A stretch of DNA of 64,000 nucleotides from Salmonirosea aquatica (GTDB taxonomy: Bacteria > Bacteroidota > Bacteroidia > Cytophagales > Spirosomataceae). The DNA lies in NCBI RefSeq assembly GCF_009296315.1, contig NZ_WHLY01000002.1, positions 1,178,001 to 1,242,000 on the forward strand, written 5' to 3'. The notes below the pieces were generated by a model. The model was not told the DNA's origin. It was given only the letters and a program-made list of their open reading frames with translations, and searched no databases. Numbering within the stretch: the first letter of the stretch is position 1; each line of letters begins with the position of its first letter. Positions 45,287 through 55,239 of the stretch are shown in pieces. The translations under genes and the position numbers were made by a program.

Positions 45287-48097
45287 TTATAATACCACGT
45301 TCACGATCCGCTTGGGTACCACAATCACCTTTTTTGGAGCTTTGCCATCCAGCCATTTTTGCACGATTTCGTTGGCGAGCACGGCTTTTTCTACCTCGGC
45401 GGGTGGCGTGTCGAGGGCGAACGAAAGCGTAGCCCGTACCTTACCGTTGATCTGAATCGGATATTCGAACACATCGTCGGTAACGTACTCCTGCTGCCAA
45501 ACCGGAAAAGTGGCTTTGGTAAGGGTACCTGGCTCATTGCCCAGGGCGGCGTACAACTCTTCGGTAATGTGCGGCGCGTAGGGCGACAACAACACGACCA
45601 GCTCAGTCAGGATGCTTTTCTTAAAACATTTCAAGGTACCCAGCTCATTGACACACACCATGAAGGCACTCACGGCGGTGTTGAACGAGAAGCTTTCGAT
45701 GTCTTCCTGTACCTTCTTGATGGTTTTGTGGAGTACCTTCAGTTCTTCCTTAGTAGGTACCTCGTCTTTCACGAGCCATTGTCCGGCATCGTTATAGAAC
45801 AAGCGCCAGAATTTGCGAATAAAGCGGTAGGTACCGTCGATGCCATTGGTGTTCCAGGGTTTGGCCTGCTCGAGCGGACCGAGGAACATTTCGTACAGCC
45901 GCAGCGTATCGGCCCCGTAGCGCTCCACGATGTCGTCGGGGTTGACGACGTTGAACTTGGACTTGGACATCTTTTCCACTTCCACACCGCACAGGTACCT
46001 GCCCTCTTCCAGAATAAATTCAGCGCCCTCTCCCGCAATGTCGGGACGGGTAGCTTTGAATTTTTCAATATCCAGCACGTCGTTTTCCACGATATTAACA
46101 TCCACGTGCAATGCGGAAACTTCGTATTGAGCCCGCAAACCCGCACTTACGAAAACAGGTTTGGAATAATCATCACCCTTCACGCGATACACAAAGCTAC
46201 TCCGTCCCTGAATCATCCCCTGGTTGATGAGCTTCTTGAATGGCTCTTCTTCGGGTACATAGCCGCGGTCTTTCAGGAATTTGTTCCAGAAACGGCTGTA
46301 CAGCAAATGGCCCGTGGCGTGCTCGGTCCCGCCGAGGTACAGGTCCACATCGCGCCAGTAATCGATGGCTTCCGGGGAAGCAAATTCATGGGAATTATGG
46401 GCGTCCATGTAGCGGTACCAGTACCAGCTACTGCCCGCCCAGCCAGGCATGGTACTCAGCTCGTAATCATATTTTCCGTGGTACTTCCAATCTTCGGCCC
46501 GGCCCAGCGGTGGCTCGCCGGTTTCGGTGGGCAGGTACTTATCCACGGATGGTAATTCCAGCGGCAGCTCGGATTCAGGCATCAAGTAGGGAAGCGGCTG
46601 GCCGTTTTCATCGTTTTTGTAGTAGACAGGTACGGGTTCGCCCCAGTAGCGCTGCCGACTGAATACGGCATCACGGAGCCGGTAGTTGACTTTTCCTTTT
46701 CCGATGTTACGCTCTTCCATCCATTGAATCAAAACCGGGGTAGCTTCGGCGTACGACAAGCTGTTGATGATGCCGGAATTGATGTACCTACCCTCTTTGG
46801 TGGGGTCGGCTTCAGTTTCAATATTCTGCTGCCCGTCCAGAATCGGAATGATCGGCAAGCCGAAGTGCGTGGCAAAATTCCAGTCGCGCTGATCGCCTGA
46901 AGGTACCGCCATCACCGCGCCCGTCCCGTAGCCCGCCAGCACGTAGTCGGCGATGTAGATAGGTACCTTTTGGTCGTTGAACGGATTGATGGCGTACGCG
47001 CCGGTGAAAGCGCCGGAAACGGTTTTGACGTCTGATACGCGGTCGAGTTCGGAACGTTTTTTGGTACTTTCTATATAATCTTTAATTTCCGCCTTCTGCG
47101 CTTCGGTCGTAATCTGATCGACCAGTTCATGCTCAGGAGCCAGCACCATGAAGGTCACGCCGTAGATGGTATCCACGCGGGTCGTGAAAACTTCGATGGT
47201 GCGGTCGGGGTACCCTTCCACCCCGAATTTGACCATCGCGCCCACTGATCGGCCGATCCAGTTGCGCTGCTGTTCTTTGAGCGATTCCGTCCAGTCGATC
47301 GTATCCAAGCCGTCCAACAGTCGCTGCGCGTAGGCCGTGATGCGCATCATCCACTGGCGCATGAGTTTCTGCTCCACCGGAAAACCGCCGCGCTCCGAAA
47401 CGCCGTCTTTCACTTCGTCATTGGAAAGTACCGAGCCCAGCCCGGCGCACCAGTTCACGGTGGCGTCGGCCACGTAGGTCAGGCGGTACTTAAGCGTCAT
47501 TCGGTATTGTTCGTCCGCACTCATGGCCTTCCACTCGGCGGCCGTAAACAGTGGCGTATCTTCGTCACAGGGCGCATCGACCCGTCCGTTGCCCCGGTGA
47601 CCAAACTCCTGTGTCAGGGTACCTATTGGTTCAGCCCGGTCGGTTTTGTTATTGTACCAGCTGTTAAACAACTCTCCAAAAATCCACTGCGTCCACTTGT
47701 AATAAGCCGGATCGGAGGTACGTACCTCCCTACTCCAGTCGTAGCTGAACCCTAAATTCTTTAATTGCTCGATGTAGCGGGTAATATTTTGCTCGGTCGT
47801 CAGGGCCGGATGTTGGCCCGTCTGGATGGCGTACTGCTCAGCAGGTAGCCCGAAGCTATCGAACCCCATGGGATGCAATACGTTAAAGCCTTTGAGACGC
47901 TTATAGCGTGAATAAATATCCGAGGCGATGTACCCCAGCGGATGTCCCACGTGCAAGCCCGCCCCCGACGGATAGGGGAACATGTCCAAAACGTAATACT
48001 TGGGTTTGGAGGGATCGATGACGACGCGATTGGTATGCTGCTCGTCCCAGAATTGTTGCCATTTTTGTTCAATTACGCGGTGGTTGTACTCGCTCAT
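45287..48097 (-). CDS. leuS: Leucyl-tRNA synthetase
   Basis: This 936-residue class I synthetase has the HIGH-type motif in [16 protein letters not shown] (about residue 45), an editing domain in the middle ([20 protein letters not shown]), the KMSKS loop in [16 protein letters not shown], and the C-terminal anticodon-binding region. It charges tRNA-Leu. The length is slightly above the 860-880 of enterobacteria, as usual in Bacteroidota. The upstream minus-strand TAATTTTG at 48158-48165 is a fitting -7 box. Confidence 0.97.
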   Translation of the reverse strand: MSEYNHRVIEQKWQQFWDEQHTNRVVIDPSKPKYYVLDMFPYPSGAGLHVGHPLGYIASDIYSRYKRLKGFNVLHPMGFDSFGLPAEQYAIQTGQHPALTTEQNITRYIEQLKNLGFSYDWSREVRTSDPAYYKWTQWIFGELFNSWYNNKTDRAEPIGTLTQEFGHRGNGRVDAPCDEDTPLFTAAEWKAMSADEQYRMTLKYRLTYVADATVNWCAGLGSVLSNDEVKDGVSERGGFPVEQKLMRQWMMRITAYAQRLLDGLDTIDWTESLKEQQRNWIGRSVGAMVKFGVEGYPDRTIEVFTTRVDTIYGVTFMVLAPEHELVDQITTEAQKAEIKDYIESTKKRSELDRVSDVKTVSGAFTGAYAINPFNDQKVPIYIADYVLAGYGTGAVMAVPSGDQRDWNFATHFGLPIIPILDGQQNIETEADPTKEGRYINSGIINSLSYAEATPVLIQWMEERNIGKGKVNYRLRDAVFSRQRYWGEPVPVYYKNDENGQPLPYLMPESELPLELPSVDKYLPTETGEPPLGRAEDWKYHGKYDYELSTMPGWAGSSWYWYRYMDAHNSHEFASPEAIDYWRDVDLYLGGTEHATGHLLYSRFWNKFLKDRGYVPEEEPFKKLINQGMIQGRSSFVYRVKGDDYSKPVFVSAGLRAQYEVSALHVDVNIVENDVLDIEKFKATRPDIAGEGAEFILEEGRYLCGVEVEKMSKSKFNVVNPDDIVERYGADTLRLYEMFLGPLEQAKPWNTNGIDGTYRFIRKFWRLFYNDAGQWLVKDEVPTKEELKVLHKTIKKVQEDIESFSFNTAVSAFMVCVNELGTLKCFKKSILTELVVLLSPYAPHITEELYAALGNEPGTLTKATFPVWQQEYVTDDVFEYPIQINGKVRATLSFALDTPPAEVEKAVLANEIVQKWLDGKAPKKVIVVPKRIVNVVL

Positions 48098-48440
48098 TCT
48101 GCTAATGGATTGATGTTAACGGGATTCAAGGTCGTGGGGTAGCCCGGAACGACGGCGCAAAATTAGCGTTTTCACCCGTGGTACCGGTGTTTCTTCCATA
48201 AAAGCCCGGCAAAAAAGTGGTTTCAGTGCCAAAATACTTCATAGAGGAAGCTTCTGCCCTCGCGTCATTCCTTGTTTTTCCGGTTCAATTGCGAATAGTA
48301 AAAACTACCTGACTCCGGCGAAACGATTCGGGGAAACTCCTACCCATTTTCCTATTCTTTTCTTTTTTACCCCCCTCTAATCCCAATGGCATTCTATTTT
48401 TAGTACAATTCTCAATCACTTATATTTTAAATTACAAACC
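48098..48440. promoter_or_regulatory. Divergent intergenic region between leuS and a beta-barrel gene
   Basis: On the minus strand, TAATTTTG at 48158-48165 lies about 60 bases before the leuS start and is a probable -7 element without a clear upstream box. A GGTACC sits at 48180-48185. Toward the plus gene the sequence becomes AT-rich (48380-48440) and should contain its promoter. No gene or RNA is evident in these 343 bases. Confidence 0.45.
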
Positions 48441-49112
48441 ATGAAAAAGTTATTCATCGTGGCGGTTGCCACACTGCTAAGTTTCGCTGCTACAGCACAG
48501 GAATATGATCCTTTCTTCCGCCTGGGTCTTAAAGCCGGGGTAAATTTATCCAACATCCGGGGCAATGACCTCTCACTGGGCTCAGGTAGCACGGGCTTCG
48601 ACTTCAAAAACAATGACAATCGTTCTACCGGGTTTGCCGGAGGTATTTTCATGCGGTTCGGACGCGAGTTCTACGTACAGCCCGAAATAATGCTCTCCCA
48701 AAAAGGAGGTAAATTCGACGTGTACAAGACCGGATTAACCAACGATGAGGGCGAGTTGGACGTGCGTTTCAGTAATCTGGACATTCCTGTATTGTTGGGT
48801 TATCGCATCGCCAAAATCTTCCGGATCAACGTGGGACCCGTAGCTTCATTCCGCTTATCGGATAGCGGAAAAATCAGCGATTCGTTCAATAAGTACACCG
48901 AAGGGAATACCGAAGCTACTTTTGATAATAACGTAGCGATTGGGTACCAGGCGGGTATTGGACTGGACTTCGGACGCCTAAGCCTGGATGTGCGCTATGA
49001 GGGCAATGTGAACGATGTTGTCAACATTAACTACAACAACGCCAGCACGGCCTCCAAATTCGGCAAAAAGAGCAACCTGTTCCAGGCTACCCTGGGTTTT
49101 GCTATTCTGTAA
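48441..49112 (+). CDS. Outer-membrane beta-barrel protein (PorT/OmpW-like fold)
   Basis: This 223-residue protein has a signal peptide (MKKLFIVAVATLLSFAATAQ). The mature part is an eight-strand-type barrel pattern with LGLKAGVNLSNIRGNDLSLG, FAGGIFMRFGREFYVQPEIM, LDIPVLLGYRIAKIFRINVG and a terminal LFQATLGFAIL ending in an aromatic/hydrophobic strand. It belongs to the broad Bacteroidota outer-membrane beta-barrel group. Its role could be structural or a small porin; nothing decides. A terminator follows. Confidence 0.87.
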   Translation: MKKLFIVAVATLLSFAATAQEYDPFFRLGLKAGVNLSNIRGNDLSLGSGSTGFDFKNNDNRSTGFAGGIFMRFGREFYVQPEIMLSQKGGKFDVYKTGLTNDEGELDVRFSNLDIPVLLGYRIAKIFRINVGPVASFRLSDSGKISDSFNKYTEGNTEATFDNNVAIGYQAGIGLDFGRLSLDVRYEGNVNDVVNINYNNASTASKFGKKSNLFQATLGFAIL

Positions 49113-49136
49113 GACAGAAATTATTTGATTTTTGAC

Positions 49137-49175
49137 AAACGGCGATCACGATACAGTGATCGCCGTTTCTTTTTT
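49137..49175 (+). terminator. Intrinsic terminator behind the beta-barrel gene
   Basis: AAACGGCGATCAC (49137-49149) pairs perfectly with 49156-49168 around a 6-base loop and is followed by CTTTTTTT. Confidence 0.9.
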
Positions 49176-49303
49176 TGCTGTGAGCAAGTTTTTGGGAATA
49201 AATCAAGAATGCGCGTGACACTCCGTGATTTCTGCTAAGGTACCCGGGCATTTAAACACATTTATCCGATATTTGTCCAACCTGCCAAACAAGCATTAAG
49301 GTT

Positions 49304-49831
49304 ATGACAACGATCAAAAAACTCATTTTTATAGGATGTATGGGCATCCTTAGCCAATGCGCTACCACTTCCCCTAGCCAAAGTCCCTCTATGGGAGGCG
49401 GCAACGCCCGGGTCGATGTCGAAGGATCGGCGGATACCGACAACAGCCTGCTGTCGAAGGGCTGTCCGCTGGATAAGTTGCAGTGGCTTTATGCAAGCCA
49501 ACAGTTCGATAAGGCCAAACAAAATCAACTGGCCGAAAAAATCACCCAATCGGCCCAGGCCGATGCCGCCACTATGGATCGCCTGGTAGCCAACAAGAAC
49601 ACCAATCCGATGGCTGTTTCATCCGCGCTCAAGACGTATATTGAGCAAGCCTCCAAGTCACGCACCCCAGTAAGCGATGAGTTTTATCAACAATATGTCA
49701 ACAGCCGTATGACCATGTGCGCGGTAATCGACGCGCTTCGCAGTGGCTCGATCAAACAGGAAGACAGCCCCAAGGTAGCGGGAAATACCTTCCGGGATGT
49801 TGCCAAATCGTTTGAGAAATTTAATAACTAA
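49304..49831 (+). CDS. Lipoprotein of unknown function
   Basis: This 175-residue protein has a lipoprotein signal (IFIGCMGILSQCATTSP; Cys about residue 19), a Ser/Gly-rich linker and a helical mature region with CPLDKLQWLYASQQFDKAKQ and AKSFEKFNN. Two further Cys residues are widely spaced. I do not recognise a family. The next gene follows after 17 bases, so the two form an operon. Confidence 0.72.
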   Translation: MTTIKKLIFIGCMGILSQCATTSPSQSPSMGGGNARVDVEGSADTDNSLLSKGCPLDKLQWLYASQQFDKAKQNQLAEKITQSAQADAATMDRLVANKNTNPMAVSSALKTYIEQASKSRTPVSDEFYQQYVNSRMTMCAVIDALRSGSIKQEDSPKVAGNTFRDVAKSFEKFNN

Positions 49832-49848
49832 AACCTGTTGGATTCGTA

Positions 49849-50295
49849 ATGAAAAATGTCTGGCTGATGCTTGGCTTTGTGGCCTTTGTTTTGGGAAGTT
49901 GTACTTCCTCAACCAATTCAGCATCCAATTCCACAGATACTACTATCACCCAATCGGTTACTGATCAGGATCGGTCTTTGCCTGACTCTGCCGACTACGC
50001 AGGTACCTACACAGGCGTACTTCCCTGCGCCGATTGTGAGGGTATACAAACTGAAATCACCCTGCACACGGACAAATCCTTCATAAAGAAGACGACCTAC
50101 CTGGGAAAAAAGGAAAGCGCCGTTTTTGAAAAAAAAGGTACCTATGCCTGGGACGTATCAAGTCGCACGATTGAGCTGAAAGGCATTGAAGGCCCCAATC
50201 GATATACTGTGGGTGAGAATACCCTGACGCAGTTGGACATGTCGGGAAAAAAGGTGGAAGGATCTATGGCCAATCTCTACGTATTGAAAAAATAA
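49849..50295 (+). CDS. NlpE-like copper-resistance/envelope-stress lipoprotein
   Basis: This 148-residue protein has a lipoprotein signal (VAFVLGSCTSST). An NlpE N-terminal domain follows: ADYAGTYTGVLPCADCEGIQ with the CxxC, TEITLHTDKSFIKKTTYLGK, and AVFEKKGTYAWDVSSRTIEL. In E. coli the corresponding lipoprotein senses surface contact and copper through Cpx. Here there is no Cpx system nearby, and the C-terminal OB domain of E. coli NlpE is absent, so only the small NlpE-like form is present. Confidence 0.87.
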   Translation: MKNVWLMLGFVAFVLGSCTSSTNSASNSTDTTITQSVTDQDRSLPDSADYAGTYTGVLPCADCEGIQTEITLHTDKSFIKKTTYLGKKESAVFEKKGTYAWDVSSRTIELKGIEGPNRYTVGENTLTQLDMSGKKVEGSMANLYVLKK

Positions 50296-50453
50296 GTGTA
50301 CTATCTGCTTGCCCGAAATTTTGCCGCTCCACAAGCTATATTATGCATCAAAAACCGTGCGCTCAAAGCAACACAAAATCCTAAAATCGTACCGGGTACG
50401 TTGTTTGCAGTGGGATTTATTTTTACTATTGTGCCCCAAATCAGCCACCGCCT

Positions 50454-50969
50454 ATGAAACAGAGCGCCGTAATGTCAACCGAGTCAAGAACTAAATTCCT
50501 CAATCGTAAAGACCTAATTGCTTATTTTCTGGTTGCCGGTACGGGTGCTATTGTCCAGTTGGTGTGCAGCAGTTTGATTCAGGACTGGTTTGATTTAACG
50601 CTAACTCAGTCGGTTTGGCCCTCTTATATTGTTTCGTTCGGAGTGGGCTTTGTACTTACCAAATTTTTTGCCTTTGACGCCCGCCGCACCAATCAAACCC
50701 GCCGTGAAATGGTGAAGTTTGTGATGGTTGCGATTTTCTCAGGCTTTGTGATGGATTTGGCCGTTCGATTTGCCGTATTCATTGCCAACTCCAATTTTGA
50801 TCTGATCGAATATCAAATCCCGCATTCCAAGAAGATAGTTGATGTCACTGGATTGATTTGCTATGTGTTTGGCATGGGATGTAGCTTTATCAGCAACTAT
50901 ACCTTGCACAAAACCTTTACTTTTCAAAGTACCGGCTTTTACGACCGCCTGAAAACACTTATTAAATAG
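50454..50969 (+). CDS. GtrA-like membrane protein
   Basis: This 171-residue protein has four hydrophobic segments in the GtrA layout: LIAYFLVAGTGAIVQLVCSS, WPSYIVSFGVGFVLTKFFAF, VKFVMVAIFSGFVMDLAVRF, and VTGLICYVFGMGCSFISNYT, then the conserved tail LHKTFTFQS. GtrA proteins are thought to flip or bind undecaprenyl-linked sugars and often partner GT2 enzymes; none is adjacent, though one is encoded at 20.6 kb. The start could also be the ATG six codons later at 50472. Confidence 0.88.
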   Translation: MKQSAVMSTESRTKFLNRKDLIAYFLVAGTGAIVQLVCSSLIQDWFDLTLTQSVWPSYIVSFGVGFVLTKFFAFDARRTNQTRREMVKFVMVAIFSGFVMDLAVRFAVFIANSNFDLIEYQIPHSKKIVDVTGLICYVFGMGCSFISNYTLHKTFTFQSTGFYDRLKTLIK

Positions 50970-50995
50970 AGGGTCGGCTGCAGTATTTCGGATTT

Positions 50996-52177
50996 CTAAA
51001 CACGCTCAAGAATTACAGCCGAAGCCCCTCCGCCGCCGTTACAGATGGCCGCCAATCCATACCTGCCTTGTTTGTGGCGCAATACATTTAGGAGGGTACC
51101 CATGATACGCGCACCTGATACACCCAGCGGATGTCCCAACGACACTGCTCCTCCAAAAAGATTAATTTGATCGGCACTTATCCCAAGTTCCTTCATATAG
51201 GCCAGCACAACGACTGAAAAGGCCTCGTTTACTTCAAAGTAATCCATATCACCCAGCGTCAATCCTGCTTTTTTAAGCACTTTACGCGTGGCGGCGATGG
51301 GCGTGGTAGTGAACCAGACAGGCTCCTGTTCAGCATCGGCACAAGCAACTATGCGGGCCAGTGGGGTCAGGTTCAGCTCTTTTACTTTGCTCCCGCTCGC
51401 CAGGATGAGCGCTACCCCACCGTCGTTGATGGTCGATGCATTGGCCGCCGTAACGGTACCCTCCGCCGAGAAAGCCGGACGCAGGGTAGGTATCTTGTCA
51501 AAATTCACCCGTTTGTATTCTTCGTCCTCCTGCATGATCAGAGTTTCGCCCTTACGCTGAGGTACCTCTACGGGCACGATTTCTTCTTTCAGATAGCCTT
51601 TCTCGGTAGCCTCGGCGCTGCGTCGGTATGAGCGGATGGCATATTTGTCCTGCTGTTGCCGCGTGATTTCGCGCTGCGCCGCCGTTCGGTCGCCGCATAC
51701 TCCCATAGCGATGCAGTCGTAGGCATCCACTAGTCCATCCCGCGCCAGGCCATCCACCACTTCGCCGTTTCCGTAGCCATACCCGTAACGTGCCTTGGGT
51801 AGGTAGAATGGGGCTTGGGACATGCTTTCCATTCCTCCAGCCACAAGCAGCCCAGCGTCGCCAAGGCGAATGGACTGCGCGGCCAATGCCGCTGCTTTCA
51901 TACTGGACGCGCATACTTTATTGACCGTCGTGCAAATAGTCTCTTTGGCAAGGCCGGCTGATAAAGCTGCCTGACGGGCCGGTGCCTGTCCCAGATTGGC
52001 CGACACGACGTTGCCCATGTACACCTCTTCAATGAGTGATGGATCAAGTCCGATCTTTTCCAGAGCGCCCCGAATCGCTTTTCCGCCCAGTTCGGTGGCT
52101 GAAATCGAAGCCAGGGTACCTCCAAAACTGCCGATGGGTGTCCGGGCGTTTGCTACTATGAATACTTCCTCCTGCAT
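50996..52177 (-). CDS. Acetyl-CoA C-acetyltransferase (thiolase)
   Basis: From ATG at 52177 (MQEEVFIVANARTPIGSFGG) the protein is 393 residues, the standard thiolase length. The acyl-accepting Cys is residue 89 in TTVNKVCASSMKA. The other active-site loops are DYFEVNEAFSVVVL, GGAVSLGHPLGVSGARIMG with its His, and AICNGGGGASAVIL with the second Cys. It condenses or cleaves acetoacetyl-CoA or longer 3-ketoacyl-CoA. No other beta-oxidation gene is close. The frame from 52204 adds nine unlikely residues. Confidence 0.95.
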   Translation of the reverse strand: MQEEVFIVANARTPIGSFGGTLASISATELGGKAIRGALEKIGLDPSLIEEVYMGNVVSANLGQAPARQAALSAGLAKETICTTVNKVCASSMKAAALAAQSIRLGDAGLLVAGGMESMSQAPFYLPKARYGYGYGNGEVVDGLARDGLVDAYDCIAMGVCGDRTAAQREITRQQQDKYAIRSYRRSAEATEKGYLKEEIVPVEVPQRKGETLIMQEDEEYKRVNFDKIPTLRPAFSAEGTVTAANASTINDGGVALILASGSKVKELNLTPLARIVACADAEQEPVWFTTTPIAATRKVLKKAGLTLGDMDYFEVNEAFSVVVLAYMKELGISADQINLFGGAVSLGHPLGVSGARIMGTLLNVLRHKQGRYGLAAICNGGGGASAVILERV

Positions 52178-52351
52178 GCGTCGGTTTGTTGATGATTTTT
52201 TCAAAAATACAAATTATCCCTCAGTCACTACCTCACGGGCGCTATTTCTCTACCTGGCTGTGGAGCTTGTCGAGGGTACCTTTAGTACTTTTGCTTAGCC
52301 AACAACAGTTTATAAAATCATGAAAATTCGTGAATAACCCTGGACCCATTC

Positions 52352-52405
52352 TTGGAAAATCAATAATTCAATTGTACGTTTGTAGTGTGGCTCAGGCAAG
52401 CCACA
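52352..52405 (+). promoter_or_regulatory. Promoter and start-site hairpin of the sulfate assimilation operon
   Basis: TTGG at 52352-52355, a 19-base spacer and TACGTTTG at 52375-52382 form a good promoter. The expected start (around 52388) falls on a hairpin: TGTGGCT (52386-52392), a 6-base loop, and AGCCACA (52399-52405), followed by TTCTTTTTAGTTTTTT. The RNA would thus begin with a stem-loop and a U-rich stretch. This could be an early terminator/attenuator or a 5' stabiliser. The next frame starts at 52453. Confidence 0.6.
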
Positions 52406-52452
52406 TTCTTTTTAGTTTTTTACTCTACTAACTTACTATACTAAATAGACTT

Positions 52453-53639
52453 TTGGAAAATCCCCAGCCTGCCTCTTCCCTCGTGGAAATAGCTGCAAAT
52501 GCCGAATGGCAGCCTGTAAATGCTGTCAGCATTGCTACGGGCGATCTATCCGAAGATCGTCGGTTGGCTGTCTTAGCTCGTCAACAGGGGTACACTGTTT
52601 TCTTACCAGACCTACCCGAGGAATCGGATGCGCTCTTGATCAGCCAAGCTTACAAACTTGAAGGGAATAAAAATAATTTAACTATACCTTCCAATAATAC
52701 AACTTCTTTTACTGTTTGGAAACGCCTGTCTACGCGCTTGTCTGAGGTAGTCTTCCGGGAGCGAAGCCGCACCGAAGTGGCCGTCAATATTTTCTCGGCG
52801 CTGGCCTTGATGGTTGTGGGCCATTTACTTTTTAGTTACGTCAGCGTAGACCGCCTGGGGCTGGTATGGAGCAGCTTGCTCGAAGACAATGATTTCTTCT
52901 ACTATCTGCTGGGGGCTTCATCGCGCAGATGATCGATGGTGCTCTGGGTATGGCGTACGGCGTAACGGCCACCACCTTCCTGCTCACGCTGGGGGTACCC
53001 CCTTCGGTGGCCAGCGCGAGTGTCCACTCGTCCGAAATATTTACCAGCGGCGTATCAGGCTACATGCACCTGAAATTCGGGAATGTCAACAGCAAGCTGT
53101 TCAAAACTCTCCTGATTCCGGGCGTAATCGGGGCCATTTTGGGTGCGTATGTACTTACCTCGCTGGAAGAATACGTTTACATCATTAAGCCCATTGTGGC
53201 CGTATATACTTTGATTCTGGGCATCCTGATCATTAAAAAAGCGCTTAAAAAACGCATCGAAAAACGCCCCTTCACCAAAATTGGCTGGCTGGCCATGCTG
53301 GGTGGCTCGATGGATGCGATCGGTGGCGGAGGCTGGGGGCCGATCGTCTCCTCTACATTGATCGCCCGGGGTCGCCATCCCAAGTATACGATTGGCTCGG
53401 TCAATCTTACGGAATTTTTTGTATCCCTGGCCAGTTCGGTAACCTTCATTACCCTGATCGGCTTTTCGCACTGGCAAGTCATTGTGGGTCTGATCCTTGG
53501 CGGTATGGTGGCAGCTCCTATCGCGGCTAGTCTCTCACGCCGTTTGCCGATAAAAACGATGATGATTCTGGTCGGAATCGTGGTAATTGTGGTAAGTTTG
53601 AGGATTATTTATATGGTCGTATTGAGTAATCTTCTTTGA
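52453..53639 (+). pseudogene. TauE/SafE-type sulfur-anion transporter, split by a one-base deletion
   Basis: Two frames make up one protein. The first (TTG at 52453, 159 residues) has a soluble N-terminal part and one membrane span, and shifts out of frame at the G-run 52911-52915 to stop at 52932. The second (52929-53639) carries the TSUP membrane domain with MIDGALGMAYGVTATTFLL, SVHSSEIFTSGVSGYMHLKF and GGSMDAIGGGGWGPIVSSTL. One extra G would join them as LLGGFIAQMIDGALG, the normal family sequence. TauE proteins export or import sulfite or related anions. The N-terminal part resembles the NAD-binding piece of siroheme synthase. It opens the sulfate operon. Confidence 0.83.
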
Positions 53640-53647
53640 ATTCCAGC

Positions 53648-54835
53648 ATGAAAAAGCAAACCAAAGTCATTCGTACCCAAACCCAGCAGACACAGTACCG
53701 CGAGCACTCTTCGCCCCTGTTTCTAACCAGCAGCTTCACGTTTGAATCCGCCGAGCAAGGCAAAGCGCTGTTTGACGAAACCGAGCAAGGTAATCTTTAC
53801 AGCCGGTTTTCGAACCCCACGGTGCAGGAATTTGTGGACAAAGTGTGCATGCTGGAAGATTGTGAAGACGGTGTGGCCACGGCGACGGGCATGGCGGCGG
53901 TATTCGCCAGTCTGGCCGGAATCCTGCAATCGGGTGATCACCTGATTGCCAGTCGGGCGTTATTCGGCTCCGCCCATCAGATCATTACGCAGATCCTGAG
54001 CAAGTGGGGCATTACGCATACCTACCTCGATGCCTCGGCTCCCGAAGCCGACTGGGAAGCAGCCGTGCAACCCAACACCCGCATGGTTTACGTGGAAACG
54101 CCCTCGAATCCCGGTCTCGAACTAGTAGACATGGAAATGATCGGCCGGTTGTGCAAGAAACACGGTCTGATTTTCAATGTGGACAATTGCTTTGCCACAC
54201 CATCGCTTCAGGTACCCTCGGAATTTGGGGCGCATCTGGTCGTTCATTCGGCGACGAAGTTTATGGAAGGCCAGGGCCGGGTTTTGGGAGGCGTGGTGGT
54301 AGGTACCAAGGAATACATTAAGCCGCTGCGTTTCTTCTGTCGCCAGACGGGTCCATCCATGTCTCCCTTCAATGCCTGGATCTTATCCAAGAGTTTGGAA
54401 ACCTTGGACCTGCGTATGGAAAAACACTGCGATAATGCGCTGAAACTAGCGGAGGCCCTGGAACAGCTACCCGAAGTGAAGCAGGTAAACTACCCTTTTT
54501 TACCTTCACATCCGCAGTATGAACTGGCTACCCGGCAGATGAGTGCCGGGGGTGCTATCGTCACGATCGATCTGGAAGGGGGCTTCGAACGCGTAAGCGC
54601 CTTTATGAAGGCATTGGAAATCCCCTCCCTTTCCTCCAACCTGGGCGATACCCGGACTATTGTCACCAATCCCTATACAACGACCCATTCAAAATTGAAG
54701 CCGGAAGAGAAAGCTACCCTGGGAATTACCGAAGGGCTAATTCGGATTTCAGTGGGTCTGGAAGCGGTAGAGGATTTGATTGAAGATTTTACGCAGGCAG
54801 TAAAAGTGAGTGCCGAGATACTAGTGAGTGAGTGA
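53648..54835 (+). CDS. metZ: O-succinylhomoserine/O-acetylhomoserine sulfhydrylase-type PLP enzyme
   Basis: From ATG at 53648 the protein is 395 residues, a Cys/Met-metabolism PLP enzyme: SSPLFLTSSFTFESAEQGKA, the phosphate-binding ATATGMAAVFASLAG, VETPSNPGLELVDM, and the Schiff-base Lys at residue 204 in HSATKFMEGQGRVLGG. The family makes homocysteine from an activated homoserine and sulfide (MetZ branch), though cystathionine synthase/lyase relatives cannot be fully excluded. Position between a sulfur transporter and CysH supports sulfide fixation. The stop overlaps the next GTG start. Confidence 0.88.
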   Translation: MKKQTKVIRTQTQQTQYREHSSPLFLTSSFTFESAEQGKALFDETEQGNLYSRFSNPTVQEFVDKVCMLEDCEDGVATATGMAAVFASLAGILQSGDHLIASRALFGSAHQIITQILSKWGITHTYLDASAPEADWEAAVQPNTRMVYVETPSNPGLELVDMEMIGRLCKKHGLIFNVDNCFATPSLQVPSEFGAHLVVHSATKFMEGQGRVLGGVVVGTKEYIKPLRFFCRQTGPSMSPFNAWILSKSLETLDLRMEKHCDNALKLAEALEQLPEVKQVNYPFLPSHPQYELATRQMSAGGAIVTIDLEGGFERVSAFMKALEIPSLSSNLGDTRTIVTNPYTTTHSKLKPEEKATLGITEGLIRISVGLEAVEDLIEDFTQAVKVSAEILVSE

Positions 54836-55233
54836 ACCAACGCATAGCCCATATAGCCCTCGTAGTAAGCGACTACGATGAAGCGATCGACTTCTACACC
54901 CGAAAGTTGCATTTCGATCTGATTGAGGATACCCGGTTGAGCGAAACCAAACGGTGGGTACTGGTAGCTCCGCAAGGACAAGGATCGGATGGCTGCCGAC
55001 TTCTACTGGCTCAGGCGGCTACGAAAGAACAAAAAAGTCGCGTTGGGAACCAGACCGGAGGCCGGGTGTTTTTATTCATGCACACCGACGATTTTACGCG
55101 GGATTATCAGAATTTACTGGATCAGGAAATCAGAATTGTGCGTGAACCCAGCGTCGAAGCTTACGGCACTGTTGCGGTATTCGAGGATTTGTACGGAAAT
55201 CTTTGGGATTTGATAGAACCAATAAAACTATAA
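54832..55233 (+). CDS. VOC/glyoxalase-fold protein
   Basis: This 133-residue protein starts with GTG at 54832, overlapping the stop of the previous gene by four bases. It shows the VOC pattern: RIAHIALVVSDYDEAIDFYT at the start, RWVLVAPQGQGSDGCRLLLA in the middle, and VAVFEDLYGNLWDLIEP with a metal-binding Glu near the end. VOC proteins include lyases, dioxygenases and resistance proteins. Its place inside the sulfur operon may only reflect shared transcription; no sulfur role is known to me. Confidence 0.88.
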   Translation: MNQRIAHIALVVSDYDEAIDFYTRKLHFDLIEDTRLSETKRWVLVAPQGQGSDGCRLLLAQAATKEQKSRVGNQTGGRVFLFMHTDDFTRDYQNLLDQEIRIVREPSVEAYGTVAVFEDLYGNLWDLIEPIKL

Positions 55234-55239
55234 GTACTT

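Noticed and set aside
45359-46555. A 398-codon open frame on the plus strand inside leuS
   Set aside because: It is antisense to a fully conserved leucyl-tRNA synthetase and owes its length to codon bias.
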